Shown here: positions 1 to 9,157 of the stretch, piece by piece
Numbering within the stretch: position 1 is the stretch's first letter
Layout of the letters: the number at the start of each line of letters is the position of its first letter
Source: Nitrospirota bacterium
Lineage (GTDB): Bacteria; Nitrospirota; Leptospirillia; Leptospirillales; Leptospirillaceae
Length of the DNA stretch: 64,000 nt
Assembly (NCBI GenBank): GCA_027415345.1
Contig: DAIBTC010000002.1
Coordinates: forward strand, 1-64,000
Direction of reading: 5' to 3'
The notes under the pieces: generated by a model
Databases searched by the model: none
Told to the model about the DNA's origin: nothing
What the model saw: the letters and a program-made list of their open reading frames with translations, nothing else
Translations under genes and position numbers: made by a program

Positions 1-888
1 GAGGATGTCCGGGTTCTTTTTCTGGGGCATCATCGAAGAGCCGGTCAGAAGCCGGTCGGGGAGGCGGATCAGGCCGAACTCGCGCGTCGACCAGAGAACC
101 CACTCCTCGGCCCATCCGGACAGGTGGACCATCAGAAGGGAGAGGGCATGGAGAAGGTCGGCCACAAAATCCCTGTCCCCGACGGCGTCAAGGCCGTTCT
201 GGGTCACCCCGGCAAATCCCAGCTCCCGGGCCACCCCCTCCCGGTCGATCGGAAGGGTCGTGCCGGCCAGGGCCCCCGAACCCAGAGGGGAGAGATTTGT
301 ATTCTCCACCACGGCCAGAAGCCGGCTTCGGTCCCGGAGAAAGCGTTCCGCATAGGCCCCGAAATAATACCCCCCCGAGATGGGCTGGGCCTGCTGGGTG
401 TGGGTGTAGCCGGGGAGAAGAAGGTTCCGGTATTCCCGTGCCCGAAGAAGGATCCTCCGGAGAAGGGCTTCCACGGATTTCGAAAGTTCCCCGGCCTCCC
501 GCCGGACATAGAGCCTGAGATCGAGGGCCACCTGGTCGTTCCGGCTCCGGGCGGTGTGGATCTTGAGACCGGCAGGTCCGGCATGGTGGACCAGCCTCTT
601 CTCCACATGCATGTGGACATCCTCCCACTCGATCCGGATGGGAAGGGATCCGTCGGCAAACTCGGCGGCCACCTTGTCGAGGCCCGAGAGGATCTGCCCA
701 AGCTCCTCCTCCGTCAGAAGGCCGATCCGCCGGAGCATGCGGGCATGGGCTCTCGAGCCTTCGATATCTTCCCGATAGAGGCGCCGGTCGAAGGAAATCG
801 ATTCGGTGAAGGCTTCCACATCCCGGTCGGTTGGCTCCGAGAAGCCTCCACCCCACGGCTTTCCGGGAAGCTCCCCCGACTCTTCCAC
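1..888 (-). CDS. argH: Argininosuccinate lyase, 3' end truncated by window start
   Basis: Minus-strand frame from GTG at 888 translates MEESGELPGKPWGGGFSEP...LTGSSMMPQKKNPDIL, with the SSMMPQKKNPD signature of the ASL/fumarase superfamily; follows argG. Confidence 0.93.
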   Translation of the reverse strand, partial: MEESGELPGKPWGGGFSEPTDRDVEAFTESISFDRRLYREDIEGSRAHARMLRRIGLLTEEELGQILSGLDKVAAEFADGSLPIRIEWEDVHMHVEKRLVHHAGPAGLKIHTARSRNDQVALDLRLYVRREAGELSKSVEALLRRILLRAREYRNLLLPGYTHTQQAQPISGGYYFGAYAERFLRDRSRLLAVVENTNLSPLGSGALAGTTLPIDREGVARELGFAGVTQNGLDAVGDRDFVADLLHALSLLMVHLSGWAEEWVLWSTREFGLIRLPDRLLTGSSMMPQKKNPDIL

Positions 889-890
889 GC

Positions 891-2123
891 TCACAGGGAG
901 CTTCCTTCCTGGTCGGAAAAGAGCTTGAGGCGGAGGGCCTGGATCCGGATGAAGCCGTCCGCATCGGCCTGGCGGTATACACTGTCCGTCTCGAAGGTGG
1001 CCAGATCCTTCCGGTAGAGGGAATAGGGGGAGCGCCTTCCCGTGACACGGAGTCCCCCCTTGTAGAGAAGGAGCCGGACATCTCCTGTCACCCGGTGCTG
1101 GGTGGAGGCGATCAGATCGGCCAGAGCCAGACGTTCCGGAGAAAACCAGAACCCGTTGTAGATCATTCGTGCGTACTGTGGCATGTACTGGGCCTTCATG
1201 GACAGGAGCTCCCGGTCGAGGGTCAGCGTTTCGAGCGCCCTGTGGGCGGCGTGAAGGAGGGTCCCTCCCGGGGTCTCGTAGACGCCCCGGGACTTCATGC
1301 CGACAAAACGGCTTTCCACGAGGTCGACCCGGCCGATTCCATGGAGCGCCCCCAGGCTGTTCGCCTTCTCCATGAGGTCAAGCGGCGACAGAAGGGCGCC
1401 GTTGATGGCGATCGGAACCCCCTTTTCAAAGGAGACCGTCACCTCCTCCGGTTCGTCGGGCCCGGTCCGGGGATCCCGTGTCAGCTGGAAGATCTCCTCC
1501 GGAGGTGCCACCCAGGGATCTTCGAGTATGCCCCCCTCGTAACTCGTATGGAAGAGGTTCCGGTCCACGCTGTAGGGTTTCTCGAGGGTGGCCGTCACGG
1601 GGATCTGATGTTTTTTCGAATAGTTGATGAGTTCGGAGCGGCTGGTGAAATTCCAGAGCCTCCAGGGGGCCAGAATCCGGATCCGCGGATTGAAGTAATA
1701 GTAGGCAAGCTCGAATCGCACCTGGTCGTTGCCTTTGCCTGTCGCCCCGTGGGCGACCGCATCGGCCCCCCTCTCCCGGGCAATCTCCATCTGGACCTTG
1801 GCGATCAGCGGCCGGGCGATGGAGGTTCCCAGAAGATAGCCGTCCTCGTAGACGGCCCCTGCCTGGATCATCGGGAAGATATAATCCCGCACGAAGATCT
1901 CCCGCAGGTCGACCACGACCACGTCGGAGGCCCCGCTCTTCCGGGCCTTTTCCGAGACGGCGGAAAGGTCCTCTCCCTGCCCCAGGTCGGCACAGTAGCA
2001 GATCACCTCGCACCCGTAGGTCTCCTTGAGCCAGACGATCGCCACCGAGGTGTCGAGTCCCCCCGAGTAGGCCAGGACAACCCGGGAGGGCCGGTCCTTT
2101 CCCTCGTTCTTTTTCTGTTCCAT
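891..2123 (-). CDS. argG: Argininosuccinate synthase
   Basis: ORF 410 aa, VVLAYSGGLDTSVAIVWLKE PP-loop motif. Confidence 0.97.
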   Translation of the reverse strand: MEQKKNEGKDRPSRVVLAYSGGLDTSVAIVWLKETYGCEVICYCADLGQGEDLSAVSEKARKSGASDVVVVDLREIFVRDYIFPMIQAGAVYEDGYLLGTSIARPLIAKVQMEIARERGADAVAHGATGKGNDQVRFELAYYYFNPRIRILAPWRLWNFTSRSELINYSKKHQIPVTATLEKPYSVDRNLFHTSYEGGILEDPWVAPPEEIFQLTRDPRTGPDEPEEVTVSFEKGVPIAINGALLSPLDLMEKANSLGALHGIGRVDLVESRFVGMKSRGVYETPGGTLLHAAHRALETLTLDRELLSMKAQYMPQYARMIYNGFWFSPERLALADLIASTQHRVTGDVRLLLYKGGLRVTGRRSPYSLYRKDLATFETDSVYRQADADGFIRIQALRLKLFSDQEGSSL

Positions 2124-2125
2124 TT

Positions 2126-3064
2126 CTATTGCTCCCTTCCCATGCAGAACATCATGATCGCCTTCTGGAGCGGAAGCCGGGCGGCCGCCTGCTCGAAGAC
2201 CCGCGAGCGGGGTCCGTCAATAACCTCCGCGGTGATTTCCTTTCCCCGGTAAGCCGGAAGACAGTGCATGACGATCACTTCCGGATCGGCAAGCCCCACA
2301 AGGTTCCGGTCGATGCAGTATCCCCGGAAGGCCTTTTCCCGGATGGCCGACTCTGCTTCCTGCCCCATGCTTGTCCAGACATCGGTATAGAGGACATTGG
2401 CTCCTCTCGAGGCCTCGACCGGGTCCGACAGGGTCCTGACACTTCCTCCAGCGCTCTTCGCGATCCGGTCGAGACCTGCCACCTCGGTCTCCGGAAGCGA
2501 ATAGTCGGGAGGAGAGGCCAGAGTCAGATGGACCCCAAGAAGGGCGGCCCCTTCGGCCAGGGATCGGGCCATATTGTTTCCATCCCCCACATAGGTCAAC
2601 CGAAGTCCCCCAAGGGATCCGAAGACCTTTTCCATGAAGTAGAAGTCGGACAGAGCCTGGCAGGGGTGATGGCCGTCGGTCAGGCCGTTGATGACCGGGA
2701 TCGCGGCCGCGGCGGAAAAGGCTTCGATCCGGTCATGGCCAAAGGTCCGGATGACCAGCATGTCGAGATAGGCGCTCATGACCCGGGCCGTATCCTCGAT
2801 CGTCTCCCCCCTCGCGAGCTGGATGTCTCCCCCCAAAAACAGGCTTCCCCCGCCAAGCTGGCGGATCCCTGCCTCAAAGGAGAGTCGGGTCCGTGTCGAG
2901 CTCTTCTCGAAGAGGAGACCTACGGTCTTCCAGGCGAGCGGCGTCCGGAATCCGTCCGGATCGGCGTCGATCCGGACGGCAAGGTCCATGATGGTCCGCA
3001 ACTCGCGGGGAGTCCGCTCGAGAAGGGTCAGAAAGGAGCGATGATGGCTTTTTTTCAAGATCAT
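2126..3064 (-). CDS. argF: Ornithine carbamoyltransferase
   Basis: ORF 312 aa, FEKSSTRTRLSFE and MHCLPAYRGKEI motifs. Confidence 0.96.
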   Translation of the reverse strand: MILKKSHHRSFLTLLERTPRELRTIMDLAVRIDADPDGFRTPLAWKTVGLLFEKSSTRTRLSFEAGIRQLGGGSLFLGGDIQLARGETIEDTARVMSAYLDMLVIRTFGHDRIEAFSAAAAIPVINGLTDGHHPCQALSDFYFMEKVFGSLGGLRLTYVGDGNNMARSLAEGAALLGVHLTLASPPDYSLPETEVAGLDRIAKSAGGSVRTLSDPVEASRGANVLYTDVWTSMGQEAESAIREKAFRGYCIDRNLVGLADPEVIVMHCLPAYRGKEITAEVIDGPRSRVFEQAAARLPLQKAIMMFCMGREQ

Positions 3065-4299
3065 GAACCTCCGGGTTTTCCCATGGATGAAAAAATACTG
3101 TCCGCAGACTGGATGAATGTGGCAATCTCTTCCAGGGAGAGATTGACGGGAGGAAGAAGACGGATCACCTCCGGCCCCGTCGCATTGACCAGGATCCTTT
3201 CCCGGAGAAAGCGGTCCTTGACCTCGACGGCCCTGCCGGGGAGCACGAGCCCGATCATCATCCCCCGGCCGCGGACCTCCCGGATCCAGGCCGGATGAAG
3301 ATCTTTCAGGGAGATCAGCTCGTCCCAGAGATTTTCGGCGATCCGCTGTCCTCCCTCCGGAAGGTACCCTTCTTCGTAAAGGGCCTCGAGGACAGCAAGA
3401 CCCGCCGCGCAGGCCAGGGGGTTGCCACCGAAGGTCGATCCGTGGGATCCGGGAGGAAGAAATTCGGCCAGAGGAGAGGTCGTCAGAAGGGCCCCGAGAG
3501 GAAGTCCGCCGCCAAGGGCCTTGGCCGAGAGGAGAATATCGGGAACGACATCATAGGATTCATAGGCAAAAAGGGTTCCGGTCCGGCCGATTCCTGTCTG
3601 GATCTCATCGAAGACGAGAAGGATGTCCCTCTCCCGCGTGAACCGCCGGAGGTCGCGAAGGAAGGCGGGGTCGGCAGGAATGACCCCTCCCTCCCCCTGG
3701 ACCGGCTCCACGAAGATGGCGACGGTCTCCGGGGTCACCTTCCTGACGACTCCCTCGAAGTCGTTGAACGGCCCCCAGTCGAATCCCTCCGGAAGGGGGC
3801 CGATCCCCTCCCGGATCTTTTTCTGGCCCGTCAGGGTCAGGGCTCCCAGAGTTCTCCCGTGAAAACTGCCCTCAAGGCCCATGATCCCAAACCTGCCGGT
3901 CTTGGCTCCATAGCGCCGGACAAGCTTGATGGCCGCCTCCACCACCTCCGTGCCCGAGTTGGCAAAGAAGACCTTGTCGGCAAATGTTTTACTGACAAGA
4001 AATTCCGCCAGAAGGATCTGGGGTTCGTGGTAATAGAGATTGGAGGTGTGGAGCAGTCGCTGGGCCTGTTTCTGGACCGAGACCGTAACCCTGGGATGGC
4101 AGTGGCCCAGAACATGGATCGCCACCCCTCCCAGGAAGTCGAGATAGGGTCGCCCTTCCACATCGTAGAGCCAGGCTCCCCTTCCCTTCCGGAAAACCAG
4201 CTCTTCCCGGCAGACGTTTCCCACCAGCACCCGGCTTCCGCGGGCCGCCCATTGGGCGTTTGATAACGGTGACGGATGAGCCCCTTCCTCAAGCTTCAC
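3061..4299 (-). CDS. argD: Acetylornithine aminotransferase (class III PLP)
   Basis: ORF 412 aa, LVFDEIQTGIGRTG and ALGGGLPLGA PLP-lysine region; 4-bp overlap with argF start. Confidence 0.94.
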   Translation of the reverse strand: MKLEEGAHPSPLSNAQWAARGSRVLVGNVCREELVFRKGRGAWLYDVEGRPYLDFLGGVAIHVLGHCHPRVTVSVQKQAQRLLHTSNLYYHEPQILLAEFLVSKTFADKVFFANSGTEVVEAAIKLVRRYGAKTGRFGIMGLEGSFHGRTLGALTLTGQKKIREGIGPLPEGFDWGPFNDFEGVVRKVTPETVAIFVEPVQGEGGVIPADPAFLRDLRRFTRERDILLVFDEIQTGIGRTGTLFAYESYDVVPDILLSAKALGGGLPLGALLTTSPLAEFLPPGSHGSTFGGNPLACAAGLAVLEALYEEGYLPEGGQRIAENLWDELISLKDLHPAWIREVRGRGMMIGLVLPGRAVEVKDRFLRERILVNATGPEVIRLLPPVNLSLEEIATFIQSADSIFSSMGKPGGS

Positions 4300-4320
4300 C
4301 TCTTGCCTCCCCCTGCTTGG

Positions 4321-5346
4321 TCATGTCCGGACTCCGGATTCCTGCTCCCCCGCCATCAGGACCCTGATCCGTTCGAATTCGTCCCGGGAACCGATCATGA
4401 CGATCTGGTCCATCGCCCGCAAAACACTCTGGGCCGTCGGCAGGACGAAATTTTTGCCTCCAGCCGGCCGGATAGCGATGATGTGGGAACGGATCCCGAA
4501 CTTTTTCCCGATCTCGGCGATCGACAGGTCGCAAAAAGGGGAGATCTCCGGAACCACCAGCTCTTCGAAGGTGAGTCCCATCCCGTCCCGTGTCGTCACC
4601 ACATCCATGACATCGAGGAGGGTCGGCTGGGTGAGGGCCATCACCATGCGGTTGCTCCCGAGAATGAAAGGGGAGACGACCTTGTTCGCCCCCGCCTTCA
4701 AGAGTTTGGCCTCAGTCCGGGAATCGTTGGCCATGGCGATGATCGTCAGGCCGGGGTGGTCGATCCGGCTGCTCATGACGATATAGGCGGCGTCGGCGAC
4801 TCGCGTCGACAGGGTCACCAGTAACGCCTGGGCCCGGTCGATCCCGGCCTTCCTCAAAACCCCTTCCTCGGTCGCGTTTCCCATCACCACCAGGAATTTC
4901 TTCCCGACGATTTCCTTGACAAGGTCGGGATTTTCCTCTACAACGACGAAGGGAATATCCCGCCCTGCAAGGGCGGCCGCCGTCAGCGAACCGATCCGGC
5001 CGAACCCGCAGACAATCACATGGTTCTCAAGCTTTTCGATCATCCGCTCCATCTTGCGGCCTCCCCAGAAACTCTGCAGATGTCCTTCAAGGATGGTTTC
5101 CGAAAGGGTGGCGATCGCATAACCCAGCGTGCCGACCCCCACGACGATCAGGGCCATCGTAAAAAAAAGGCCGGCCCTGTCGAGGGGATGAACCGTCTGG
5201 TAACCGACGGTGGACAGGGTGATGACCGTCATGAAGAGGGAGTCCACCCAACCCCATCCTTCGATCTCCACATATCCGAGTGTTCCCCCTCCGATCAGGA
5301 GGAAAAACAGCAAAAGAGAAAGGCGGAATCGCTGGATGGGCGTCAC
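4321..5346 (-). CDS. Two-TM potassium channel with RCK/TrkA-N and TrkA-C domains (MthK-like architecture)
   Basis: Pore segment TVITLSTVGYQTVHPL, then TrkA-N (HVIVCGFGRIGSLTAAAL) and TrkA-C like C-terminus. Confidence 0.88.
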   Translation of the reverse strand: MTPIQRFRLSLLLFFLLIGGGTLGYVEIEGWGWVDSLFMTVITLSTVGYQTVHPLDRAGLFFTMALIVVGVGTLGYAIATLSETILEGHLQSFWGGRKMERMIEKLENHVIVCGFGRIGSLTAAALAGRDIPFVVVEENPDLVKEIVGKKFLVVMGNATEEGVLRKAGIDRAQALLVTLSTRVADAAYIVMSSRIDHPGLTIIAMANDSRTEAKLLKAGANKVVSPFILGSNRMVMALTQPTLLDVMDVVTTRDGMGLTFEELVVPEISPFCDLSIAEIGKKFGIRSHIIAIRPAGGKNFVLPTAQSVLRAMDQIVMIGSRDEFERIRVLMAGEQESGVRT

Positions 5347-5364
5347 AGGGACCTTTCTTATTCG

Positions 5365-6738
5365 TCAGGCTTCGAGCAATCCGGCAAGCTTTCTTTCGAG
5401 ATCTTCCGGCGTGATGCGGTCCCGGAGATATTTGACCCAGAGGACCTTCTCGGACTCCCGGTACCGGCAGTCGACCACCCCGGCCATGTCTCCCATCTGG
5501 CGGACGAGAGGCATGGGATCGGAGAGTTCCCTCTCCACCGGACGCTCGAATGTTTCGAGAAGGTTCGGATCAGTGAGCCCCAGCGCGATAAAAAACCAGA
5601 TGACGGCGATCACCAGCATCCCGATGAAAAAGGCCTCGTTCGAAACCGTGACCAGGGCTCCGCCCAGGGCCCCCCCTAAAAACGCTCCCAGGAACTGGCT
5701 CATATTGAAAACTCCCGAGGAGGTTCCCCGTGTCCGGGTCCGGACAAAGCGGGTCATGATGGAGGGCATGAGAGGCTCCAGGAGGTTGAATCCGACAAAG
5801 AATACCGAAAGACCCGCGATCAGGCCAACTTCGGTCCGGTATCCCATCAGGAAGACCACGAAGCTCAGGACGATGAGGGCGATGGCGATCAGGTACGCCA
5901 CCTTGAGCTTTTTGCGCTTCTCGGCCACGATCATGCCCGGCACCATGAGGAACATCCCGCCCAGAATCACGGGCAGGTAGACCTTCCACATGCTTTGGGC
6001 CGACATGTACTTGTGGAGCAGGACCGGGAAGCTCACAAAGACTCCTGTGAGAAAAAGGTGCAGGGTGAAGACGGAAATGTCGATCCGGAGAAGGGCCGGA
6101 TTCCTGAGAACATACCCAAGCTGCGATAAAGAAAGCTCCATTTCGTTCTTGTGGACCGCCCCGACAGGATTGGGGACGACCAGGAGCAGGATCGCGATTC
6201 CCAAAAGAGAGAGAACGGCCGTCATCCAGAAGAGGGAGGAGACTCCGTAATGGGCTCCCACGATCGGCCCCACGACCATCCCGACGGCAAAGGAAAGTCC
6301 GATCGAGATCCCGATTCCGGCCATGGCCCGTGTCCGGTACTCTTCCCGTGTGAGATCAGCCATCAGTGCGATCACCACCGAGGCCACCGCACCGGCCCCC
6401 TGAAGAAGCCGCCCGACGAAGAGTCCGAGAACCGAATGGGCGGTCGCCGCAAAGACGGATCCGCCGGCAAAGATCAGAAGCCCGATGATGATGATCGGCT
6501 TTCGTCCGAAACGATCGGACAGCATCCCGAACGGAACCTGCAGAATCGCCTGGGAAAGGCCATAGCCTCCCAGGGCCAATCCGAGCCAAAAGGGGTCCGC
6601 TCCCGGAAGCGTCCGGGCATAGAGACTGATCACCGGAAGCACAATGAAGAGTCCGAACATCCTGATTGCAAAAATCATGCTGAGGCCGACCAGAGTTTTT
6701 TTCTCGACCGGGCTCAGTCCCTCGCCGCCACCTGCCAT
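5365..6738 (-). CDS. MFS transporter, YajR-like, with C-terminal cytosolic domain
   Basis: 457 aa, many TMs, GMLSDRFGRKPII MFS motif A; about 65-residue soluble tail after the last TM. Confidence 0.85.
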   Translation of the reverse strand: MAGGGEGLSPVEKKTLVGLSMIFAIRMFGLFIVLPVISLYARTLPGADPFWLGLALGGYGLSQAILQVPFGMLSDRFGRKPIIIIGLLIFAGGSVFAATAHSVLGLFVGRLLQGAGAVASVVIALMADLTREEYRTRAMAGIGISIGLSFAVGMVVGPIVGAHYGVSSLFWMTAVLSLLGIAILLLVVPNPVGAVHKNEMELSLSQLGYVLRNPALLRIDISVFTLHLFLTGVFVSFPVLLHKYMSAQSMWKVYLPVILGGMFLMVPGMIVAEKRKKLKVAYLIAIALIVLSFVVFLMGYRTEVGLIAGLSVFFVGFNLLEPLMPSIMTRFVRTRTRGTSSGVFNMSQFLGAFLGGALGGALVTVSNEAFFIGMLVIAVIWFFIALGLTDPNLLETFERPVERELSDPMPLVRQMGDMAGVVDCRYRESEKVLWVKYLRDRITPEDLERKLAGLLEA

Positions 6739-7169
6739 AAAACTATCCTTTCCCGAAATTCACCTGTTTCCTTGTTCCATAGGACTCTGATTCACCGCAA
6801 GACCTGCAGCGCACATCTTTAAAGAGTAACCGTTACGGCTCTTGAAATTCAACCATCGCTGCCGGATAAGCAAGCCATATCGTCATGGGTCTCCTGTCAG
6901 GGGGGCCCGATCCCCCCCTTTCGCTCCGGAATGGTCCGGGGCCCGACCCTTTTGGAAATTCTCGCCGTCTTGATATTGTCCGGGCGCAGATCCCTCTTTG
7001 TCACATTCGGGACCCAGGGAAGGTGTCATTTTTTTGACGGGCCGGCTTTGCCGGGCGGGAAACAGCGTGTCATTTCGGATGGTCTGTGGTCGGATGGGCC
7101 TGGGGAGGGAGGTCCTTCATGGGCAGAGGGGATCCGCCCGGGGTGATCACAAGATCGGCGGGCCCGACA

Positions 7170-7355
7170 TTATTTTTGAGGACTGGCGGAAGGAGGGGAG
7201 GGTGGGTGGGAATAATGGCTGAAGGAATCCTTGCCCAGCAAACCCCACATCATGGAACCGAAAAGGAGAAGAAAAAGACCGATGACACCGGCCAATATGA
7301 AAAATATCGGCCGGGCATCGGTCCACATCTTTTTGATTTCCGCGATGACCCGCAT
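7170..7355 (-). CDS. Single-TM micropeptide (61 aa), unknown function
   Basis: MRVIAEIKKMWTDARPIFFILAGVIGLFLLLFGSMMWGLLGKDSF...; SD-like AGGA upstream; sits 33 bp downstream of another sORF. Confidence 0.6.
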   Translation of the reverse strand: MRVIAEIKKMWTDARPIFFILAGVIGLFLLLFGSMMWGLLGKDSFSHYSHPPSPPSASPQK

Positions 7356-7388
7356 CAGAAATTCCTAAAAAACGACCGTCACGGAAAC

Positions 7389-7517
7389 CTACTTGTCGGG
7401 ATTGGAATAGATGGATGAGATGGCCATAAACCAGCCAGCGACAATTGCAAACCCAAGCGCGATCGGGATTACCCACTCCAGCGCAGTCCAGTTACCAACG
7501 GTTTGAATGGGAGCCAT
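7389..7517 (-). CDS. Single-TM micropeptide (42 aa), unknown function
   Basis: Own translation: MAPIQTVGNWTALEWVIPIALGFAIVAGWFMAISSIYSNPDK*; GGAGG SD 7 nt upstream of ATG; absent from the supplied ORF list because of length. Confidence 0.62.
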   Translation of the reverse strand: MAPIQTVGNWTALEWVIPIALGFAIVAGWFMAISSIYSNPDK

Positions 7518-7583
7518 TCTGGAACCTCCAGTCAGGATATTGTAATAGTTCGGGCGGCAAAGAGGTGCCTCGCCGATTCCTTG

Positions 7584-7612
7584 AGAATATCCGAAGAAAT
7601 CAAAAATCGCAA
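7584..7612 (-). promoter_or_regulatory. Candidate sigma70 promoter of the micropeptide dicistron (TTGCGA-N17-TATTCT)
   Basis: Minus strand: TTGCGA at 7607-7612, 17-nt spacer, TATTCT at 7584-7589. Confidence 0.45.
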
Positions 7613-7662
7613 GTCACGAATCTACAGAGGCAATCCCGGAAGACGGATCGTCCCCTTGACCT

Positions 7663-8235
7663 CTATCTCCCGTATCGCCCCACGAGCCTCCCCTTCCCGA
7701 TCGTCTTAAAATGGAGGAAATAGCCGACCTGGGCCGGCGACGCCCCGGGCGACACCCCGAGCTTCGGGGTCTTCAGGGCATAGACGGTGATGATGTAGTG
7801 ATGGGGGCGGTCTCCTTTTGGCGGACAGGGCCCGCCATAGCCCGGAGCCCCGAAGTCCGTCACGGCCTGAACGGCTCCGGCCGGAAGGCGCCGGCCCTCC
7901 TTCGTTCCGACCCCTTCGGGAAGCTCATGGACGGACGGGGGGATATTGTAAACCACCCAGTGCCACCAGCCGGAACCGGTGGGGGCATCCGGGTCGTACA
8001 CGGTCAGGGCGACACTTTTCGTTCCCCGGGGAAGGGTACCCCACCGGATTTCGGGGGAGACATTCCTGCCATTGCACCCGAATCCGGAAAAGACGTATTT
8101 CTCTCCGATCCGGCCTCCGTTTTTAAAGGCGGTGCTGGTCACCCGGATCCCCGATGAGGCGTAGGAGAGAAGGGGTGCCAGGACAAGGATCGCCATAAAA
8201 AGACCCCAAAACATTTTTTTCCCTGCCGGAATCAT
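7663..8235 (-). CDS. YbhB/YbcL family Raf-kinase-inhibitor-like (PEBP) protein, exported
   Basis: Start MIPAGKKMFWGLFMAILVLAPLLSYA (signal peptide) with GGAGGTGA SD; YDPDAPTGSGWWHWVVYNIP and GPCPPKGDRPHHYIITVYAL PEBP motifs. Confidence 0.9.
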   Translation of the reverse strand: MIPAGKKMFWGLFMAILVLAPLLSYASSGIRVTSTAFKNGGRIGEKYVFSGFGCNGRNVSPEIRWGTLPRGTKSVALTVYDPDAPTGSGWWHWVVYNIPPSVHELPEGVGTKEGRRLPAGAVQAVTDFGAPGYGGPCPPKGDRPHHYIITVYALKTPKLGVSPGASPAQVGYFLHFKTIGKGRLVGRYGR

Positions 8236-8290
8236 TGTCACCTCCATGAAGGCTCCCCCGTGGCACGGCGGGGAGACCGGTTGTCGTTCC

Positions 8291-9157
8291 TCAAACAAGG
8301 GTCGGGGAGGAGATCCAGAACCCCGCCAGGATGAGGGCTCCCAGGAGCGCATGGGAGCGGAACAGGCGAAGGGGCTCCTCCCCGGAGAGCCCCCTTTTGA
8401 TTCTGAGGGACTGCCAGAGCACGACGCAAAGGAAGAGGAGAAGGGAGAGGAAAAGCCATCCCGACTGGGGAAGGGAGCGCCCGGCGACCCCCAGAAGAAA
8501 GGCCGCCAGAACGGAGAAAAAAAGGAAGACGGCCCAGAGGGAGTCTCCGAAGGTGACCGCTCCGGATCGGATTCCGGCCTTTCTGTCATCCGGCAGATCG
8601 GCCACCGCATAGATCAGGTCGTAGGCCGTGGCCCAGAAAAGGCCGGCCAGGGCCAGGAGAATCCCGGAGAGGGAAATCCTTCCCGTGAGCTGGACCCAGG
8701 CCATGAGGGGGGCCGTCGCCCCGAAGGGAATCCCCATGAAGAGCTGGGGAAGCGGAAAAAAGCGTTTCATCAGGGGATAGACCACCGCCGAGCCGTACCC
8801 CAGCACAGCCACCAGGATGGCCCCTCCGGAGAAGAACAGGAGAAGGGAGGCCGAGAGAAGGGTCAGGAGACTGAAGATCCCGAGGGCCCAGGAGACGGAC
8901 AGGCGACCGTCGGCCAGGGGACGCGCCTTCGTCCGGGCGACCTTCCCGTCGATCTTCCGGTCGAAGAAATCATTGATGACACATCCTGCCGACCGCGTCA
9001 GAAAGGATCCGGCCAGGAAAATCGTGATCCATTTCCAGGGAACCTCTCCGGGCCGGGCCAGAAGGAGGGCCCACCCGGCGGGAAGAAAGAGGAGGATCCA
9101 GCCGATGGGCCGGTCAAACCGGATCAGCTCCAGCGTGGCAAGGAGCCGGCCTCTCAT
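8291..9157 (-). CDS. ubiA: UbiA-type prenyltransferase (4-hydroxybenzoate polyprenyltransferase-like)
   Basis: 288 aa, NDFFDRKIDGKVARTKARPLADGRLS and DLIYAVADLPDDRKAGIRS Asp-rich motifs, multiple TMs. Confidence 0.92.
   Translation of the reverse strand: MRGRLLATLELIRFDRPIGWILLFLPAGWALLLARPGEVPWKWITIFLAGSFLTRSAGCVINDFFDRKIDGKVARTKARPLADGRLSVSWALGIFSLLTLLSASLLLFFSGGAILVAVLGYGSAVVYPLMKRFFPLPQLFMGIPFGATAPLMAWVQLTGRISLSGILLALAGLFWATAYDLIYAVADLPDDRKAGIRSGAVTFGDSLWAVFLFFSVLAAFLLGVAGRSLPQSGWLFLSLLLFLCVVLWQSLRIKRGLSGEEPLRLFRSHALLGALILAGFWISSPTLV

Noticed and set aside
831-2252. 473-aa plus-strand ORF over argG
   Set aside because: Antisense shadow ORF in high-GC DNA; argG on the opposite strand is unambiguous.
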